Positions 8,354 to 16,960 of a DNA stretch of 64,000 nt are shown piece after piece. This DNA comes from Phycisphaerales bacterium Planc_01. Its GTDB lineage: Bacteria > Planctomycetota > Phycisphaerae > Sedimentisphaerales > Anaerobacaceae. Each line of letters begins with the position of its first letter. The first letter of the stretch is position 1. A program made the position numbers and the translations under genes. The DNA lies in the NCBI GenBank assembly GCA_001603075.1, contig LVBB01000041.1, positions 62,001 through 126,000 on the forward strand, given 5' to 3'. A model generated the notes under the pieces. The model was not told the DNA's origin. It saw only the letters and a program-made list of their open reading frames with translations, and did no database searches.

Positions 8354-11236
8354 GTGACCGCTCGTTCCAGCAGAATGATCAAGATACTCGTTGTCGAAGA
8401 CGATCCGGTGGATCGACGGATGCTCGAGCGCGCGCTGGCGACGTGCTCTCTCGGCAACATCACAACACAACAGGCCACCTCACTGGGGGAGGCCGTCGCC
8501 CGCCTCGACGAAGACAAACCCGATGTCGTGCTTCTCGATCTGGGCCTGCCGGACAGCAGCGGACTCGATTCCGTTTCCACTCTCGAAACCTGGATCGATG
8601 AAGTCCCGATCATCGTGCTCACCGGACTCGAAGACAGGCAGACGGCCCTCCGAGCGGTGCAGAAGGGGGTCCAGGACTACCTGACCAAGGACTGCATCAC
8701 CGGCGACATCCTGACCCGGGTGATTCGCTATGCCATCGAGCGCAAAGAGCACGAGCGGCGGCTGCGTTCGGTCGAAGACCGCTACCGCATGGTTTTTGAG
8801 AACTCGGCTGTGGCGATCACCGTGGCCGACGAGGCGCTGCGGCTTGTCTCCTGGAATCAGGTGGCCGAAGAGCTTCTCGGCATGAATCGGTCGGACCTGT
8901 TCGGCCGCGAAGTGCGGACTCTGTACCCGCAGGAGGAATGGCAGCGAATCCACGCTCACGACATCCTGCGCAGCGGCGGCCATGCCCATATGGAAACGAC
9001 GATGATCCGCAGGACCGGCGAGATCATCGACGTCGATCTGTCCCTGAGTGTGTTGACCGACGCGCGCGGCAGGATCACGGGCTCAATGGCCGTGGCCAGG
9101 GATATCACGCAGCGCAAGATCACGGAGAGGGCTTTGCGCGAGCGGGAAGAACGGCTGGAGCTGGCGATCTCCGGTGCCGATCTGGCGACGTGGGACTGGA
9201 ACGTCGTCACCGGCCGCATCCGTTTCAACGCTCGATGGGTGGAGATGCTGGGATATGCCGTCGGCGAACTACGTCCGGATATCGGGGTCTGGCAGGACTT
9301 GCTTCATCCCGACGACAAGGCACGGGCGATCGGGGCCTTGAACGCCCATCTGGTGGGTCAGACGTCCTCGTATGACGCCGAGTATCGCCTGCGTCACAAG
9401 TCGGGCCGGTGGGTGTGGGTGCTGGACAAGGGACGCGTGATCGAGCGCAACGAGAACGGCAATCCCACACGGGCGTGTGGCACGCACCTGGACATTACCG
9501 CACGCAAGGAGGCCGAGACACATCTGAAGCAGGCCAAAGAGCGGGCCGAGCAGATGAGCCGCGAACTCATGGAGGCCACGGAGCGGGCCAACGAGATGGC
9601 GAAGCGGGCGGAGGCAGCCAATGCAGCCAAGAGCCGCTTCCTGGCCAATATGACCCACGAGATTCGCACGCCCATGAACGCCATCATCGGTTTCAGCGAC
9701 ATCCTGGCCGAACACGACCTTGGGGCCGAGTTGCAGCAATATGTCGAACTCATTCGCGACAGCGGCCACCATCTTCTCCGCCTGATCGACGATATTCTGG
9801 ATCTGTCCAAGATCGAGGCCGGCCGCATGCAGATCGAGCCGCGCGACTGCCGATTGACGGTGGTGCTGAACTCCATCGAGGCCATGATGCGTCCTCTGGC
9901 CGAAAAGAAGGACCTCCAGTTCGAGGTGATGTGCAGTCCAGACGTGCCCGATCTGGTGCATACGGATTCGGCTCGCCTGCGGCAGTGCCTGGTGAACCTC
10001 GTCGGCAACGCCATCAAGTTCACGGAAACCGGCCACGTTCACGTCCATGTCCTTCTCGACGGGGAGCGGACCGATCCGTGTCTTCGGTTCGACGTCGAGG
10101 ACACGGGGATCGGCATTGCCCCAGACAAACAGGAGATAATCTTCGACGCATTCGAGCAGGCGGACGGAACAACCACGCGCCACTACGGAGGCACGGGGCT
10201 GGGACTGGCGATTACGAGAAAGCTGGTCGAGCTTCTCGGCGGCGCGGTCCATGTGAAGAGCCGCCCCGGACAAGGCTCGGTGTTTTCACTGACCATGCCG
10301 GCCGGCTTCTGCACACTGGACAATCCGCCATCGTCGGTCTCGCTGCCGGTCGAGTCTGCCGTCACGGACGATCTTGTGCGAAACATGCGCTTCTGCGGCC
10401 GCATCCTGGTGGCCGAAGACACACCGACCAATCAGCTCCTGATCCGTCTGATCCTCGAACAACTCGGAGCAGAGGTGACTCTGGCGACGGACGGCGACGA
10501 GGCGGTCGAAGAGGCAACCCGCCACCCGTACGATCTGATCCTCATGGACGTGCAGATGCCCCAAAAGAACGGACACGAGGCCACACGCGAGCTGCGCCGT
10601 CGCGGCTTGACAGTCCCGATCGTCGCCCTGACCGCTCATGCGATGAAGGAGGACCGGCAGGCTTGTCTGGCGGCCGGCTGCGATGGCTATCTCGCCAAGC
10701 CCATCGATCGAGACGAGCTTGTACGCATCCTGGTCCGGCACCTTCCGTCGCAGGAGGAACCGACCCGGCCGGCGATCGGCTCGCGATCGTCATCGTCGGA
10801 GGACCGTGACGTGATGACGTCGAACGAGCCTGTCCCGGAGCCGGTCATCGCGTGGGACCGACTCATCTCGCGGATCGTCGACGAGGATCTCGCCAGGGAA
10901 CTGATGCCCGCCTGCGTCCAGGACAACAGGGCCCGTCTGGAATCCCTGCACGAAGCGGTAGAGGCACGAGATGCCGGCGGCGTGAAATCGTACGCCCACG
11001 CGATCAAGGGATCGGCCGCCAACCTCGGGGCCGAACGGCTCTCGCAAGCCGCCCGCCGGCTCGAACACATGGCGACCGTGCAGGACCTGTCTTGCGCTGA
11101 AGAGTGCCTGGAGCAAATCCAGGAGGAGTTCGCTCGATTTGAGGCGTTCGTCTCACAATCGAATTGGATCGAGCTGGCCAGAACACAGGGCCACACAGAA
11201 CGATCACTACAACCGTCAGATGACACAAACCCATAA
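8354..11236 (+). CDS. Hybrid histidine kinase (REC-PAS-PAS-HisKA-HATPase-REC-HPt)
   Basis: This cytoplasmic phosphorelay kinase has about 960 residues and no membrane segment. In order: a receiver domain (about 8-125, phospho-acceptor Asp62 in LLDLGLP), PAS 1 (139-255), PAS 2 of PAS_3 type (269-385) and a coiled segment. HisKA follows with His435 in MTHEIRTPMN. Next is HATPase_c with NAIKF (N box), DTGIGI (G1) and GTGLGL (G2). A second receiver (Asp732 in LILMDVQMP) and an HPt domain (His882 in HAIKGSAANLG) complete it. The GTG at 8354 has an AGGGG-type ribosome site 7 bases upstream. The ATG at 8375 (MIKILVVEDDP) is the main alternative. A response regulator follows 19 bases downstream. The signal is unknown. 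Confidence 0.88.
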   Translation: MTARSSRMIKILVVEDDPVDRRMLERALATCSLGNITTQQATSLGEAVARLDEDKPDVVLLDLGLPDSSGLDSVSTLETWIDEVPIIVLTGLEDRQTALRAVQKGVQDYLTKDCITGDILTRVIRYAIERKEHERRLRSVEDRYRMVFENSAVAITVADEALRLVSWNQVAEELLGMNRSDLFGREVRTLYPQEEWQRIHAHDILRSGGHAHMETTMIRRTGEIIDVDLSLSVLTDARGRITGSMAVARDITQRKITERALREREERLELAISGADLATWDWNVVTGRIRFNARWVEMLGYAVGELRPDIGVWQDLLHPDDKARAIGALNAHLVGQTSSYDAEYRLRHKSGRWVWVLDKGRVIERNENGNPTRACGTHLDITARKEAETHLKQAKERAEQMSRELMEATERANEMAKRAEAANAAKSRFLANMTHEIRTPMNAIIGFSDILAEHDLGAELQQYVELIRDSGHHLLRLIDDILDLSKIEAGRMQIEPRDCRLTVVLNSIEAMMRPLAEKKDLQFEVMCSPDVPDLVHTDSARLRQCLVNLVGNAIKFTETGHVHVHVLLDGERTDPCLRFDVEDTGIGIAPDKQEIIFDAFEQADGTTTRHYGGTGLGLAITRKLVELLGGAVHVKSRPGQGSVFSLTMPAGFCTLDNPPSSVSLPVESAVTDDLVRNMRFCGRILVAEDTPTNQLLIRLILEQLGAEVTLATDGDEAVEEATRHPYDLILMDVQMPQKNGHEATRELRRRGLTVPIVALTAHAMKEDRQACLAAGCDGYLAKPIDRDELVRILVRHLPSQEEPTRPAIGSRSSSSEDRDVMTSNEPVPEPVIAWDRLISRIVDEDLARELMPACVQDNRARLESLHEAVEARDAGGVKSYAHAIKGSAANLGAERLSQAARRLEHMATVQDLSCAEECLEQIQEEFARFEAFVSQSNWIELARTQGHTERSLQPSDDTNP

Positions 11237-11255
11237 GAGCTTAAGGAGACTCGCC

Positions 11256-11660
11256 GTGAAGTGTCTGATTGTCGAAGATGATTTCATATCCGGAAAGTTG
11301 CTGGAGACCTATCTGTCCGACTGCGCCGACTGCTCCGCCGCCTGCGACGGACCCGAGGCGGTCGAGGCGTTCGTCGATGCGTTGGATTTCGGCCAGCCGT
11401 TCGATCTGATCTGCCTGGATGTCATGATGCCGGGCATGAACGGCCATGAAGTCCTGACCGAGGTTCGCCGGATCGAGTCAGAGCGGGGCATCGGAGGGCT
11501 GGACGGCGTCAAGGTGATCATGACCACCGCCCTGGACGATTCGGGCAACATTATGGGCTCGTTCCGCGAAGGCTGCGAGGCCTACGTCGTCAAACCCGTG
11601 CGCAAAGACAAGCTGCGCACAGAAATGGAAAAGCTCGGTCTGCTGAGCCCAAGCCGTTAG
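11256..11660 (+). CDS. Single-domain response regulator (CheY-like)
   Basis: This is a receiver domain of 134 residues with no output domain. The acidic pocket is in VEDD near the N-terminus, the phospho-acceptor Asp is in LICLDVMMPGMNG, and the Thr (MTTAL) and Lys (VVKPVRKD) switch residues are present. GTG is the start: AAGGAG sits 8 bases upstream and the codon lies just after the kinase stop. An in-frame ATG at 11220 would overlap the kinase and has no ribosome site. The protein probably takes phosphate from, or gives it to, the HPt domain of the upstream kinase. Confidence 0.88.
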   Translation: MKCLIVEDDFISGKLLETYLSDCADCSAACDGPEAVEAFVDALDFGQPFDLICLDVMMPGMNGHEVLTEVRRIESERGIGGLDGVKVIMTTALDDSGNIMGSFREGCEAYVVKPVRKDKLRTEMEKLGLLSPSR

Positions 11661-11790
11661 CGTCGTCCGAGCCCAATCCTCACCGGTTCGCTCGCCCCTG
11701 CGCGATCGGTGCGCACCGTTCTCATCGCCGATGGGCAGGCAGCGAAGCCTCCGCAGGTCCGTCTCGGTATCGGATGCGAATCCTCTGGCG

Positions 11791-11813
11791 GTTTGGGCCC
11801 AAACGCGTATAAT
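11791..11813 (+). promoter_or_regulatory. TATAAT -10 element with a perfect palindrome upstream
   Basis: TATAAT is at 11808-11813, about 45 bases before the start of the TraB-family gene. A perfect 14-nt palindrome, GTTTGGGCCCAAAC, occupies 11791-11804, where the -35/-10 spacer would be. The -35 itself is weak. The palindrome is a plausible operator. Confidence 0.45.
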
Positions 11814-11858
11814 TCCGGGTCGATAAGGCAAGAAACGACCTCAATTCGAAAGCCCAGG

Positions 11859-13037
11859 ATGGAAACAATTGACAATATTGCCCTGCCGCAGCGCGTCGCT
11901 CACGTCAAGGCCGGCGACCGAGACATCTACATCGTCGGCACCGCTCACCTGTCGAAGGACAGCGTGGAGGACGTTCGCACGACGGTCGAACGGGTCAAGC
12001 CCGATGCGATCTGCATCGAGTTGTGCCAGGGACGCTACCAGGCCATGACCCAGGCCGACAACTGGGCCAAGATGGACATCTTCAAGGTCATCCGCCAGAA
12101 GAAGGCCACCTTCCTGCTGGCGCAGTTGATTATGACCAGCTTCTATCGGCGTCTGGGCGAGAAGCTGGGCATTCAGCCGGGAGCCGAGATGCTCAAGGGC
12201 ATCGAGCTGGCCGAAGAGACCGGTGCCCAACTGGTCCTGGCCGACCGCGATATCGAGATCACGCTCAAACGCGTCTGGGGCTATCTGAGCTTCTGGAACA
12301 AGTTCAAGCTCTTTCTCCACATGGCCACAGGCGTTCTCGTGCGCGAGGAGATCGACAGCGACATGATCGAGACCCTCAAGCAGCAGGATCAACTCGAAGC
12401 CGTGATGGCCGAGTTCGCCGCCAAGTACCCCGAGATCAAGCGAAGGCTGATCGACGAGCGGGACACCTACCTGGCCGAGAAGATTCGTACGGCGCCGGGC
12501 AAGATCGTCGTGGCCATCGTCGGGGCCGGCCACCTCCCGGGCATCACGCAGCAGGTCCACGAGCCCCATGCGCTCGATGAGCTGATGGAGTTGCCCGTGA
12601 AATCCATCTGGCCGACGATCATCAAGTGGGGCGTTCCGCTGGCGATCCTGATCCTGATCGCCTACGGGTTCACGAAGGGCGCCGATCACGGGTTCCAGAA
12701 CGTCACCATCTGGTTCCTCGTCAACGGCGTGCTCTCGGCCCTGGGCGCTGCGGCGGCCCTGGCGCATCCGCTGACGGTGCTCTCGGCGTTCCTGGCGGCC
12801 CCGCTGACCAGTCTGAATCCCCTCGTTGCCGCCGGCTGGGTGGCGGGCATTGTACAGGCTCTCATCAAGAGGCCGCGGGTCAGCGACCTGGAAGACCTGC
12901 CCGACGCCATCGGCAGCGTGCGCGGCTTCTGGACCAATCCGGTCACGCGCATCCTGCTGGTCGTGGCGCTGGCCAATCTCGGCAGCATGCTCGGGACGTA
13001 TATCGCCGGCGCCTGGATCGCCGCCCGGTCCGTATAG
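11859..13037 (+). CDS. TraB/PrgY-family membrane protein
   Basis: This 392-residue protein belongs to the TraB (pheromone-shutdown, GumN/TIKI-like) family. The N-terminal domain carries the family motif IVGTAHLSKDSVEDVR followed by DAICIELCQGRY. A second conserved block, VVAIVGAGHLPGI, lies near residue 215. The GxxH and E residues of these blocks are the proposed metal-binding protease-like site of the superfamily. The C-terminal third has about four membrane helices (from GVPLAILILIAYGF to LLVVALANLGSMLGTYIAG). ATG at 11859 was chosen because family similarity begins there and the TATAAT lies just upstream. The stop is 6 bases from that of the convergent gene. Function in bacteria is largely unsettled. 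Confidence 0.85.
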   Translation: METIDNIALPQRVAHVKAGDRDIYIVGTAHLSKDSVEDVRTTVERVKPDAICIELCQGRYQAMTQADNWAKMDIFKVIRQKKATFLLAQLIMTSFYRRLGEKLGIQPGAEMLKGIELAEETGAQLVLADRDIEITLKRVWGYLSFWNKFKLFLHMATGVLVREEIDSDMIETLKQQDQLEAVMAEFAAKYPEIKRRLIDERDTYLAEKIRTAPGKIVVAIVGAGHLPGITQQVHEPHALDELMELPVKSIWPTIIKWGVPLAILILIAYGFTKGADHGFQNVTIWFLVNGVLSALGAAAALAHPLTVLSAFLAAPLTSLNPLVAAGWVAGIVQALIKRPRVSDLEDLPDAIGSVRGFWTNPVTRILLVVALANLGSMLGTYIAGAWIAARSV

Positions 13038-13043
13038 GCCCCT

Positions 13044-14459
13044 CTACGGCTGAACCGCGCGGTCGTAGAACCGTACGTCGTCCACCATTCCCGACCAGAA
13101 CGTTCCGGGGGCAAGCCCCTCGCCGGCTCCCAGGAGAAAGCCCGCATTCGAGGCCCTGAGAGTGCCGAGGTCGCGTGCATCGGCCGCAACCTCCCGGCCG
13201 TCGACGTAGAGATGTCGCCTCAGGCCCGTCCAGACGAGCCGAACCCGATGCCACTGGCCGTCGGTGACGACCTGCTCCGACACCAGCGGGACGGTCATAC
13301 GCCCCCCGTCGGTCAGATGGGTCAGGATCGCGCCGCTCACCGCGTCGGTGGCGATCCACGCCACGCCGGTACCGGAGGCGTCCGCCCGAGAGAGGATCAC
13401 CTGTCCCGGCCGGCCCCCCTTGACCCAGACGAACACGGTAAACGGCCCATCCGCCGGGCGCAGGATCGTTCGCGCGCTGACGTAATCGTCAATCCCATCC
13501 AACTCCAGGGCCCCGCCGATCACGCCGCCATCGGGCCGCCACTGCGGCCCGCCGTGCAGGGTCCCTTCAAAGCGTCCGAGCACATCGGCAGCCAGATCGC
13601 CCGCAGTCTCGTCAAGCAGCCAGTGAGCCACAAGATTAGGATATTTCAGCCAGTACATCCCCACGCCCGCCAGGTCGAGCCAGTCGATCAGGTCGTCCCC
13701 ATCGGGCGCCGGCGCGATATCCAATGATGGCTCCAAGGTCAGCCACTGCTGAGCCAGATGGGCAAAATCCAGCAGGTTCACCACACCGTCATGGTTGAAG
13801 TCGGGCGCTCGCCGGACGCCCATAAGATATGGGACGATGGCCTCGGCCATGAGTCCGGCACCCTCGGCGTTCGGGTGAATCCCGTCGGGGAACAGGCTGC
13901 CGTGGTCTTCCAGGGCTGTGTACAAGTCGATGATGGGCGCGCCTGTCTGAGCTGAAATCTCGTCAATCATCGGCAGGATCTCATCGTGGATCACCTGGGG
14001 CCGGATTGTGAAGTTCACATAGAAGGCAGGCACGGGCTTGCAGATCCACACCACCGGCCCGCTCGGCAGGGCCCGAAACGCCTCGATCATGGCGATGTAG
14101 TCGGAGACGTACTCGTCCGCGTAGGCCCAGTTCTGGGGCTTCGAGTCGTTGGTGCCCAGCTTGATGATGACGATGTCCGGATTGCTGGCCCGCGCACTCT
14201 GGTAGGCGCTCTCGCGGATGTAAGGCTTGTCGCCCTTGCTCAACAGCGTCGCGCCACTGACGCCGAAATTCTCGACCTTCCACGCCGGATCGAACTCTTT
14301 CAGCATCCGCTCCAACTGGGCGGGGTAGCCGTCTCGCAGCCGGTCGGAAATGCCCGAACCGTAGGTGATGCTGTCGCCGACACAGGCGACGAGCCTGGCC
14401 TCGGCCGCACTTGCACAGCAGAACACCATCAGAAGGATGAACAGGGCTTGGCTTTTCAT
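13044..14459 (-). CDS. Secreted SGNH/GDSL hydrolase with dockerin-like segment and LamG domain
   Basis: This is a 471-residue secreted esterase-type protein with a signal peptide (1-21). The SGNH domain spans about 22-205: block I is VGDSITYG with catalytic Ser30, block III is LGTNDS, and block V is DGIHPNAEG with the catalytic Asp and His. A calcium-binding dockerin-like stretch follows (DFNHDGVVNLLDFAHLAQQW, near 220-240). The C-terminal LamG/concanavalin-like domain runs from about 285 to the end (VAHWLLDETAGDLAADVLG, later DDVRFYDRAV). Such proteins usually deacetylate polysaccharides, with LamG for binding. The substrate cannot be told from sequence. Confidence 0.88.
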   Translation of the reverse strand: MKSQALFILLMVFCCASAAEARLVACVGDSITYGSGISDRLRDGYPAQLERMLKEFDPAWKVENFGVSGATLLSKGDKPYIRESAYQSARASNPDIVIIKLGTNDSKPQNWAYADEYVSDYIAMIEAFRALPSGPVVWICKPVPAFYVNFTIRPQVIHDEILPMIDEISAQTGAPIIDLYTALEDHGSLFPDGIHPNAEGAGLMAEAIVPYLMGVRRAPDFNHDGVVNLLDFAHLAQQWLTLEPSLDIAPAPDGDDLIDWLDLAGVGMYWLKYPNLVAHWLLDETAGDLAADVLGRFEGTLHGGPQWRPDGGVIGGALELDGIDDYVSARTILRPADGPFTVFVWVKGGRPGQVILSRADASGTGVAWIATDAVSGAILTHLTDGGRMTVPLVSEQVVTDGQWHRVRLVWTGLRRHLYVDGREVAADARDLGTLRASNAGFLLGAGEGLAPGTFWSGMVDDVRFYDRAVQP

Positions 14460-14575
14460 GACTCCACTCCTGTCAATGCGTGATGTCCGTCGCCGTCAGG
14501 AAAGCTCCATCGGCCGTCCTCCATTCTAACGTGCGCCGGGACCCCCTCAAAGCGGAATCCGATGAGGACGGACGG

Positions 14576-14604
14576 TTGACCGCGCTCGGGTTCGCCGGTA
14601 GGAT
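14576..14604 (+). promoter_or_regulatory. Sigma-70-type promoter for isocitrate dehydrogenase
   Basis: TTGACC (14576-14581), 17-nt spacer, TAGGAT (14599-14604). The predicted start near 14611 leaves a short leader with TAGGAG before the ATG at 14638. Confidence 0.6.
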
Positions 14605-14637
14605 ACCGGTTTTTACGGCCATTAGGAGTGTTTACGC

Positions 14638-15711
14638 ATGACAAATGTGACACTGGTACTCGGGGATGGGATCGGCCCGGAGATCGCCGAGGCGACGCGT
14701 CGATGCATCGACGCCACCGGCGCGAACATCACGTGGGACCTTGCCGAGGCGGGCGTGGACGTCATGGAACGCGAGGGCACCCCCCTGCCCGACGTCACGG
14801 TCAAGTCGATCGCGCACAACGGCATCGCCCTGAAGGCGCCAATCACGACACCGGTCGGCACCGGCTTTCGCAGCATCAACGTGCACCTGCGACAGGCGTT
14901 CGACCTGTACGCCTGCCTGCGGCCGTGCAAGAGCTACGAGGGCGTGCGAAGCCGGTATTCGGACATCGATCTGGTGCTCGTGCGGGAGAACACCGAGGAC
15001 CTCTACGCGGGGATCGAGTTCGAGAAGAGCAAGAACGAGACGCTCGAACTGATCGAGTGGCTCAACAAGCACAGCAAGCGGCAGATCCGCCCGGATTCGG
15101 GCATCAGCATCAAACCGATCTCCGTGGCCGGCACCGATCGCATCGTCCGCTTCGCGTTCGAGTATGCCAGGAAGATGGGCCGCAGGAAGGTCACCAGCGT
15201 CCATAAGGCCAACATCATGAAGTTCTCCGACGGGCTTTGGCTCGATGTGAGCCGCCAGGTCGCCAGGGACTATCCCGACATCGAGTTCGAAGACCGCATC
15301 GTTGACAACATGTGCATGCAGTTGATCCAGAAGCCCGAGCTGTACGACGTGATCGTGCTGCCCAACCTCTACGGCGACATCCTCAGCGACCTTTGCGCCG
15401 GTCTGGTCGGCGGATTGGGCGTGGCGCCCGGCGCCAATATTGGCGCCAAGGCCGCCATCTTTGAGGCCACCCACGGCAGCGCGCCGAAATACAAGGGCCA
15501 GAACAAAGTCAACCCGACGGCCCTGATCCTCAGCGGCGTTTTGATGCTGCGTCATCTCGGCAAGACCGCCGAGGCCGACAAGCTCGAGAAGGCCGTCGCC
15601 GCAGTGATCGCCGAGGGCAAGGACGTCACGTACGACATGAAGCCGAACCGCGACGACCCGACCGCCGTCGGCACCCGTGAGATGGCCGACGCCATCATAG
15701 GAAAAATCTGA
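14638..15711 (+). CDS. Isocitrate dehydrogenase of the isocitrate/isopropylmalate family, NAD-type
   Basis: This 357-residue protein catalyses oxidative decarboxylation of a 2-R-hydroxyacid, most likely isocitrate to 2-oxoglutarate in the TCA cycle. It begins [11 protein letters not shown], the family nucleotide-loop motif. The substrate site has [10 protein letters not shown], the S-x-N form of isocitrate enzymes. [11 protein letters not shown] follows, then Lys in [12 protein letters not shown] and the metal-binding Asp residues in [35 protein letters not shown] closes the cofactor pocket. Length fits the short NAD-dependent form, and NADP cannot be excluded. 3-isopropylmalate dehydrogenase is less likely because of the S-x-N motif and because no leu genes are nearby. 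Confidence 0.88.
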   Translation: MTNVTLVLGDGIGPEIAEATRRCIDATGANITWDLAEAGVDVMEREGTPLPDVTVKSIAHNGIALKAPITTPVGTGFRSINVHLRQAFDLYACLRPCKSYEGVRSRYSDIDLVLVRENTEDLYAGIEFEKSKNETLELIEWLNKHSKRQIRPDSGISIKPISVAGTDRIVRFAFEYARKMGRRKVTSVHKANIMKFSDGLWLDVSRQVARDYPDIEFEDRIVDNMCMQLIQKPELYDVIVLPNLYGDILSDLCAGLVGGLGVAPGANIGAKAAIFEATHGSAPKYKGQNKVNPTALILSGVLMLRHLGKTAEADKLEKAVAAVIAEGKDVTYDMKPNRDDPTAVGTREMADAIIGKI

Positions 15712-15849
15712 AATCCGAAGCACGAAATCTGAAACAAATTCGAAGAACAAAGCTCCAATGACCGAAACGCTGTCGCCGGCCGGTGGGAGCCGTTTCGAAT
15801 TTTGAATTCCGGTCATTCGTGCTTGTTTCGGATTTCGTGCTTCGTGTTT
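15711..15849. repeat. Long imperfect inverted repeat between genes
   Basis: The left arm, 15711-15736 (starting aaatccgaagcacgaaat), and the right arm, 15824-15849 (starting tgtttcggatttcgtgct), are complementary at 23 of 26 positions by eye. An inner pair, AATGACCG and CGGTCATT (near 15757 and 15810), extends the structure. It fills the whole gap between the dehydrogenase and the DJ-1 gene. I recall similar GAAATCCGAAGCACGAAA-type repeats as common in planctomycete intergenic DNA, but I have not checked this. It could act as a terminator or an RNA stability element. Confidence 0.75.
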
Positions 15850-15874
15850 CGAGCTTCAGGTCAGGGAGGTCAGC

Positions 15875-16426
15875 ATGGCCAAGACAGCGCTGGTTCCGAT
15901 CGCCGATGGGACGGAAGAAATTGAGGCCGCCTGCCTCATCGACACGCTGCGGCGCGCGGGCGTCGAGGTCACCGTCGCCTCGGTCGGCGCCCTGCAGGTC
16001 ACGGCCAGCCGGGGTATGAAGATCGTCGCCGACGCTTCGATCGCCGATTGCACCGGCCGGGTGTACGATTGCATCGCCCTGCCCGGCGGGATGCCCGGCG
16101 CCGAGCACCTGCGCGATTCGGCACCGCTGATCGCCATGCTCCGGCAGCAGAAGGACGCCGGCCGGCTCTACGCCGCCATCTGCGCCTCCCCGGCCGTCGT
16201 CCTGCACCATCACGGCCTGCTGGAGGGCGTCAAGGCGACCTGCTATCCGGCGATGCAGAGCCAGTTGCACCCGAGCCAGGTCTCGCACGACCGCGTCGTC
16301 GTCGACGGCCCGTGCGTCACCAGCCAGGGTCCGGCTACCGCCGTCGAATTCGCCCTGAAACTCGTCGAGCTTCTCGTCGACCCCGCCAAGGCCAAAGACG
16401 TCGCCGGCGCCATGCTCGTCATTTAG
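15875..16426 (+). CDS. DJ-1/PfpI family protein
   Basis: This is a 183-residue cytoplasmic protein of the DJ-1/ThiJ/YajL branch. The conserved Glu is in ADGTEEIEA, the nucleophile elbow is AICASPAVV with Cys103, and a following His-rich turn is HHHGLL. The family includes glyoxalase/deglycase-type and stress-protective proteins, so the exact activity is uncertain. GGGAGGT precedes the ATG. A terminator follows, so the gene is probably transcribed alone or with the dehydrogenase gene. Confidence 0.85.
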   Translation: MAKTALVPIADGTEEIEAACLIDTLRRAGVEVTVASVGALQVTASRGMKIVADASIADCTGRVYDCIALPGGMPGAEHLRDSAPLIAMLRQQKDAGRLYAAICASPAVVLHHHGLLEGVKATCYPAMQSQLHPSQVSHDRVVVDGPCVTSQGPATAVEFALKLVELLVDPAKAKDVAGAMLVI

Positions 16427-16471
16427 GCCCCGCAAGACCGCGTTCGGGCCCCCGCCGTCATATCGCGGCGA

Positions 16472-16499
16472 GCGCCGAGATTTCCGGCGCTTTGTTGTT
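16472..16499 (+). terminator. Terminator after the DJ-1 gene
   Basis: GCGCCG (16472-16477) pairs with CGGCGC (16485-16490), followed by TTTGTTGTT. It separates the DJ-1 gene from the riboswitch operon, whose -35 overlaps the T tract. Confidence 0.65.
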
Positions 16500-16526
16500 G
16501 ACGCAAACCGGGACACCTTCTAATCT
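16498..16526 (+). promoter_or_regulatory. Promoter of the riboswitch operon
   Basis: TTGACG (16498-16503), 17-nt spacer, TAATCT (16521-16526). The predicted start near 16533 is just upstream of the first riboswitch helix. Confidence 0.65.
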
Positions 16527-16536
16527 GTGGCCCGTT

Positions 16537-16740
16537 GTTGGTGTGTCCCGAAGGTGGGGACACCGAAAAGAGGGAATCCGGTGCGAATCCGGAACTGTCG
16601 CGCAGCGGTAAATGGGAACGACCGCCATCATCGAGCACTGCCCCAACGGGTGGGAAGCGATGGCTGGTAGGAACGCAGGGGCCGACCCTGACACGCCCAC
16701 AAGTCCGAAGACCTGCCAACGACCCACACGGTCCGTGTGG
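16537..16740 (+). promoter_or_regulatory. Cobalamin riboswitch
   Basis: This is a class-typical B12 aptamer. A closing helix is GTGTCCC-gaaggt-GGGGACAC. The core that follows contains AGAGGGAATCCGGTGCGAAT, then CCGGAACTG, CGCGCAGCGGTAAATGGGAA and later CACTGCCCC with GGGTGGGAAGCGATGGC. It ends with the B12-box-like AAGTCCGAAGACCTGCC (16701-16717). A hairpin, CCACACGG-t-CCGTGTGG (16724-16740), may belong to the expression platform. Genes downstream encode B12-independent enzymes, so bound adenosylcobalamin should turn expression off. A further 220 nt lies between here and the first start codon. Confidence 0.93.
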
Positions 16741-16960
16741 ACAAACGGCGATTTCGCTTTCGCAGGAAAGGCAATTGCTCGTGCGGACGCCGGCAGGCAG
16801 AGTTCCTCGCCTCGGTGCCCGATGGCACGTCTTTGCGCGTCCTCCCCCAGCGAATTGCCGAGCAGTCGGATACCCGGTGCGCGTGCACCCACCGATCCGC
16901 CGTCAACGGTCTTTGGAAGAAGGACGCCGTAAAGCCGTCGTCTCAGCAAGGAGTGCTGTC
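16741..16960 (+). other. Leader between riboswitch and nrdD
   Basis: About 220 bases of transcribed leader with no gene I can support. It must contain the rest of the expression platform. I could not identify a clear terminator or anti-ribosome-site helix by eye. The nrdD ribosome site AAGGAG is at 16948-16953. Confidence 0.5.

Noticed and set aside
16535-16960. N-terminal extension of NrdD
   Set aside because: The frame is open but runs through the riboswitch. The ATG at 16961 has a good ribosome site, and homology begins after it.
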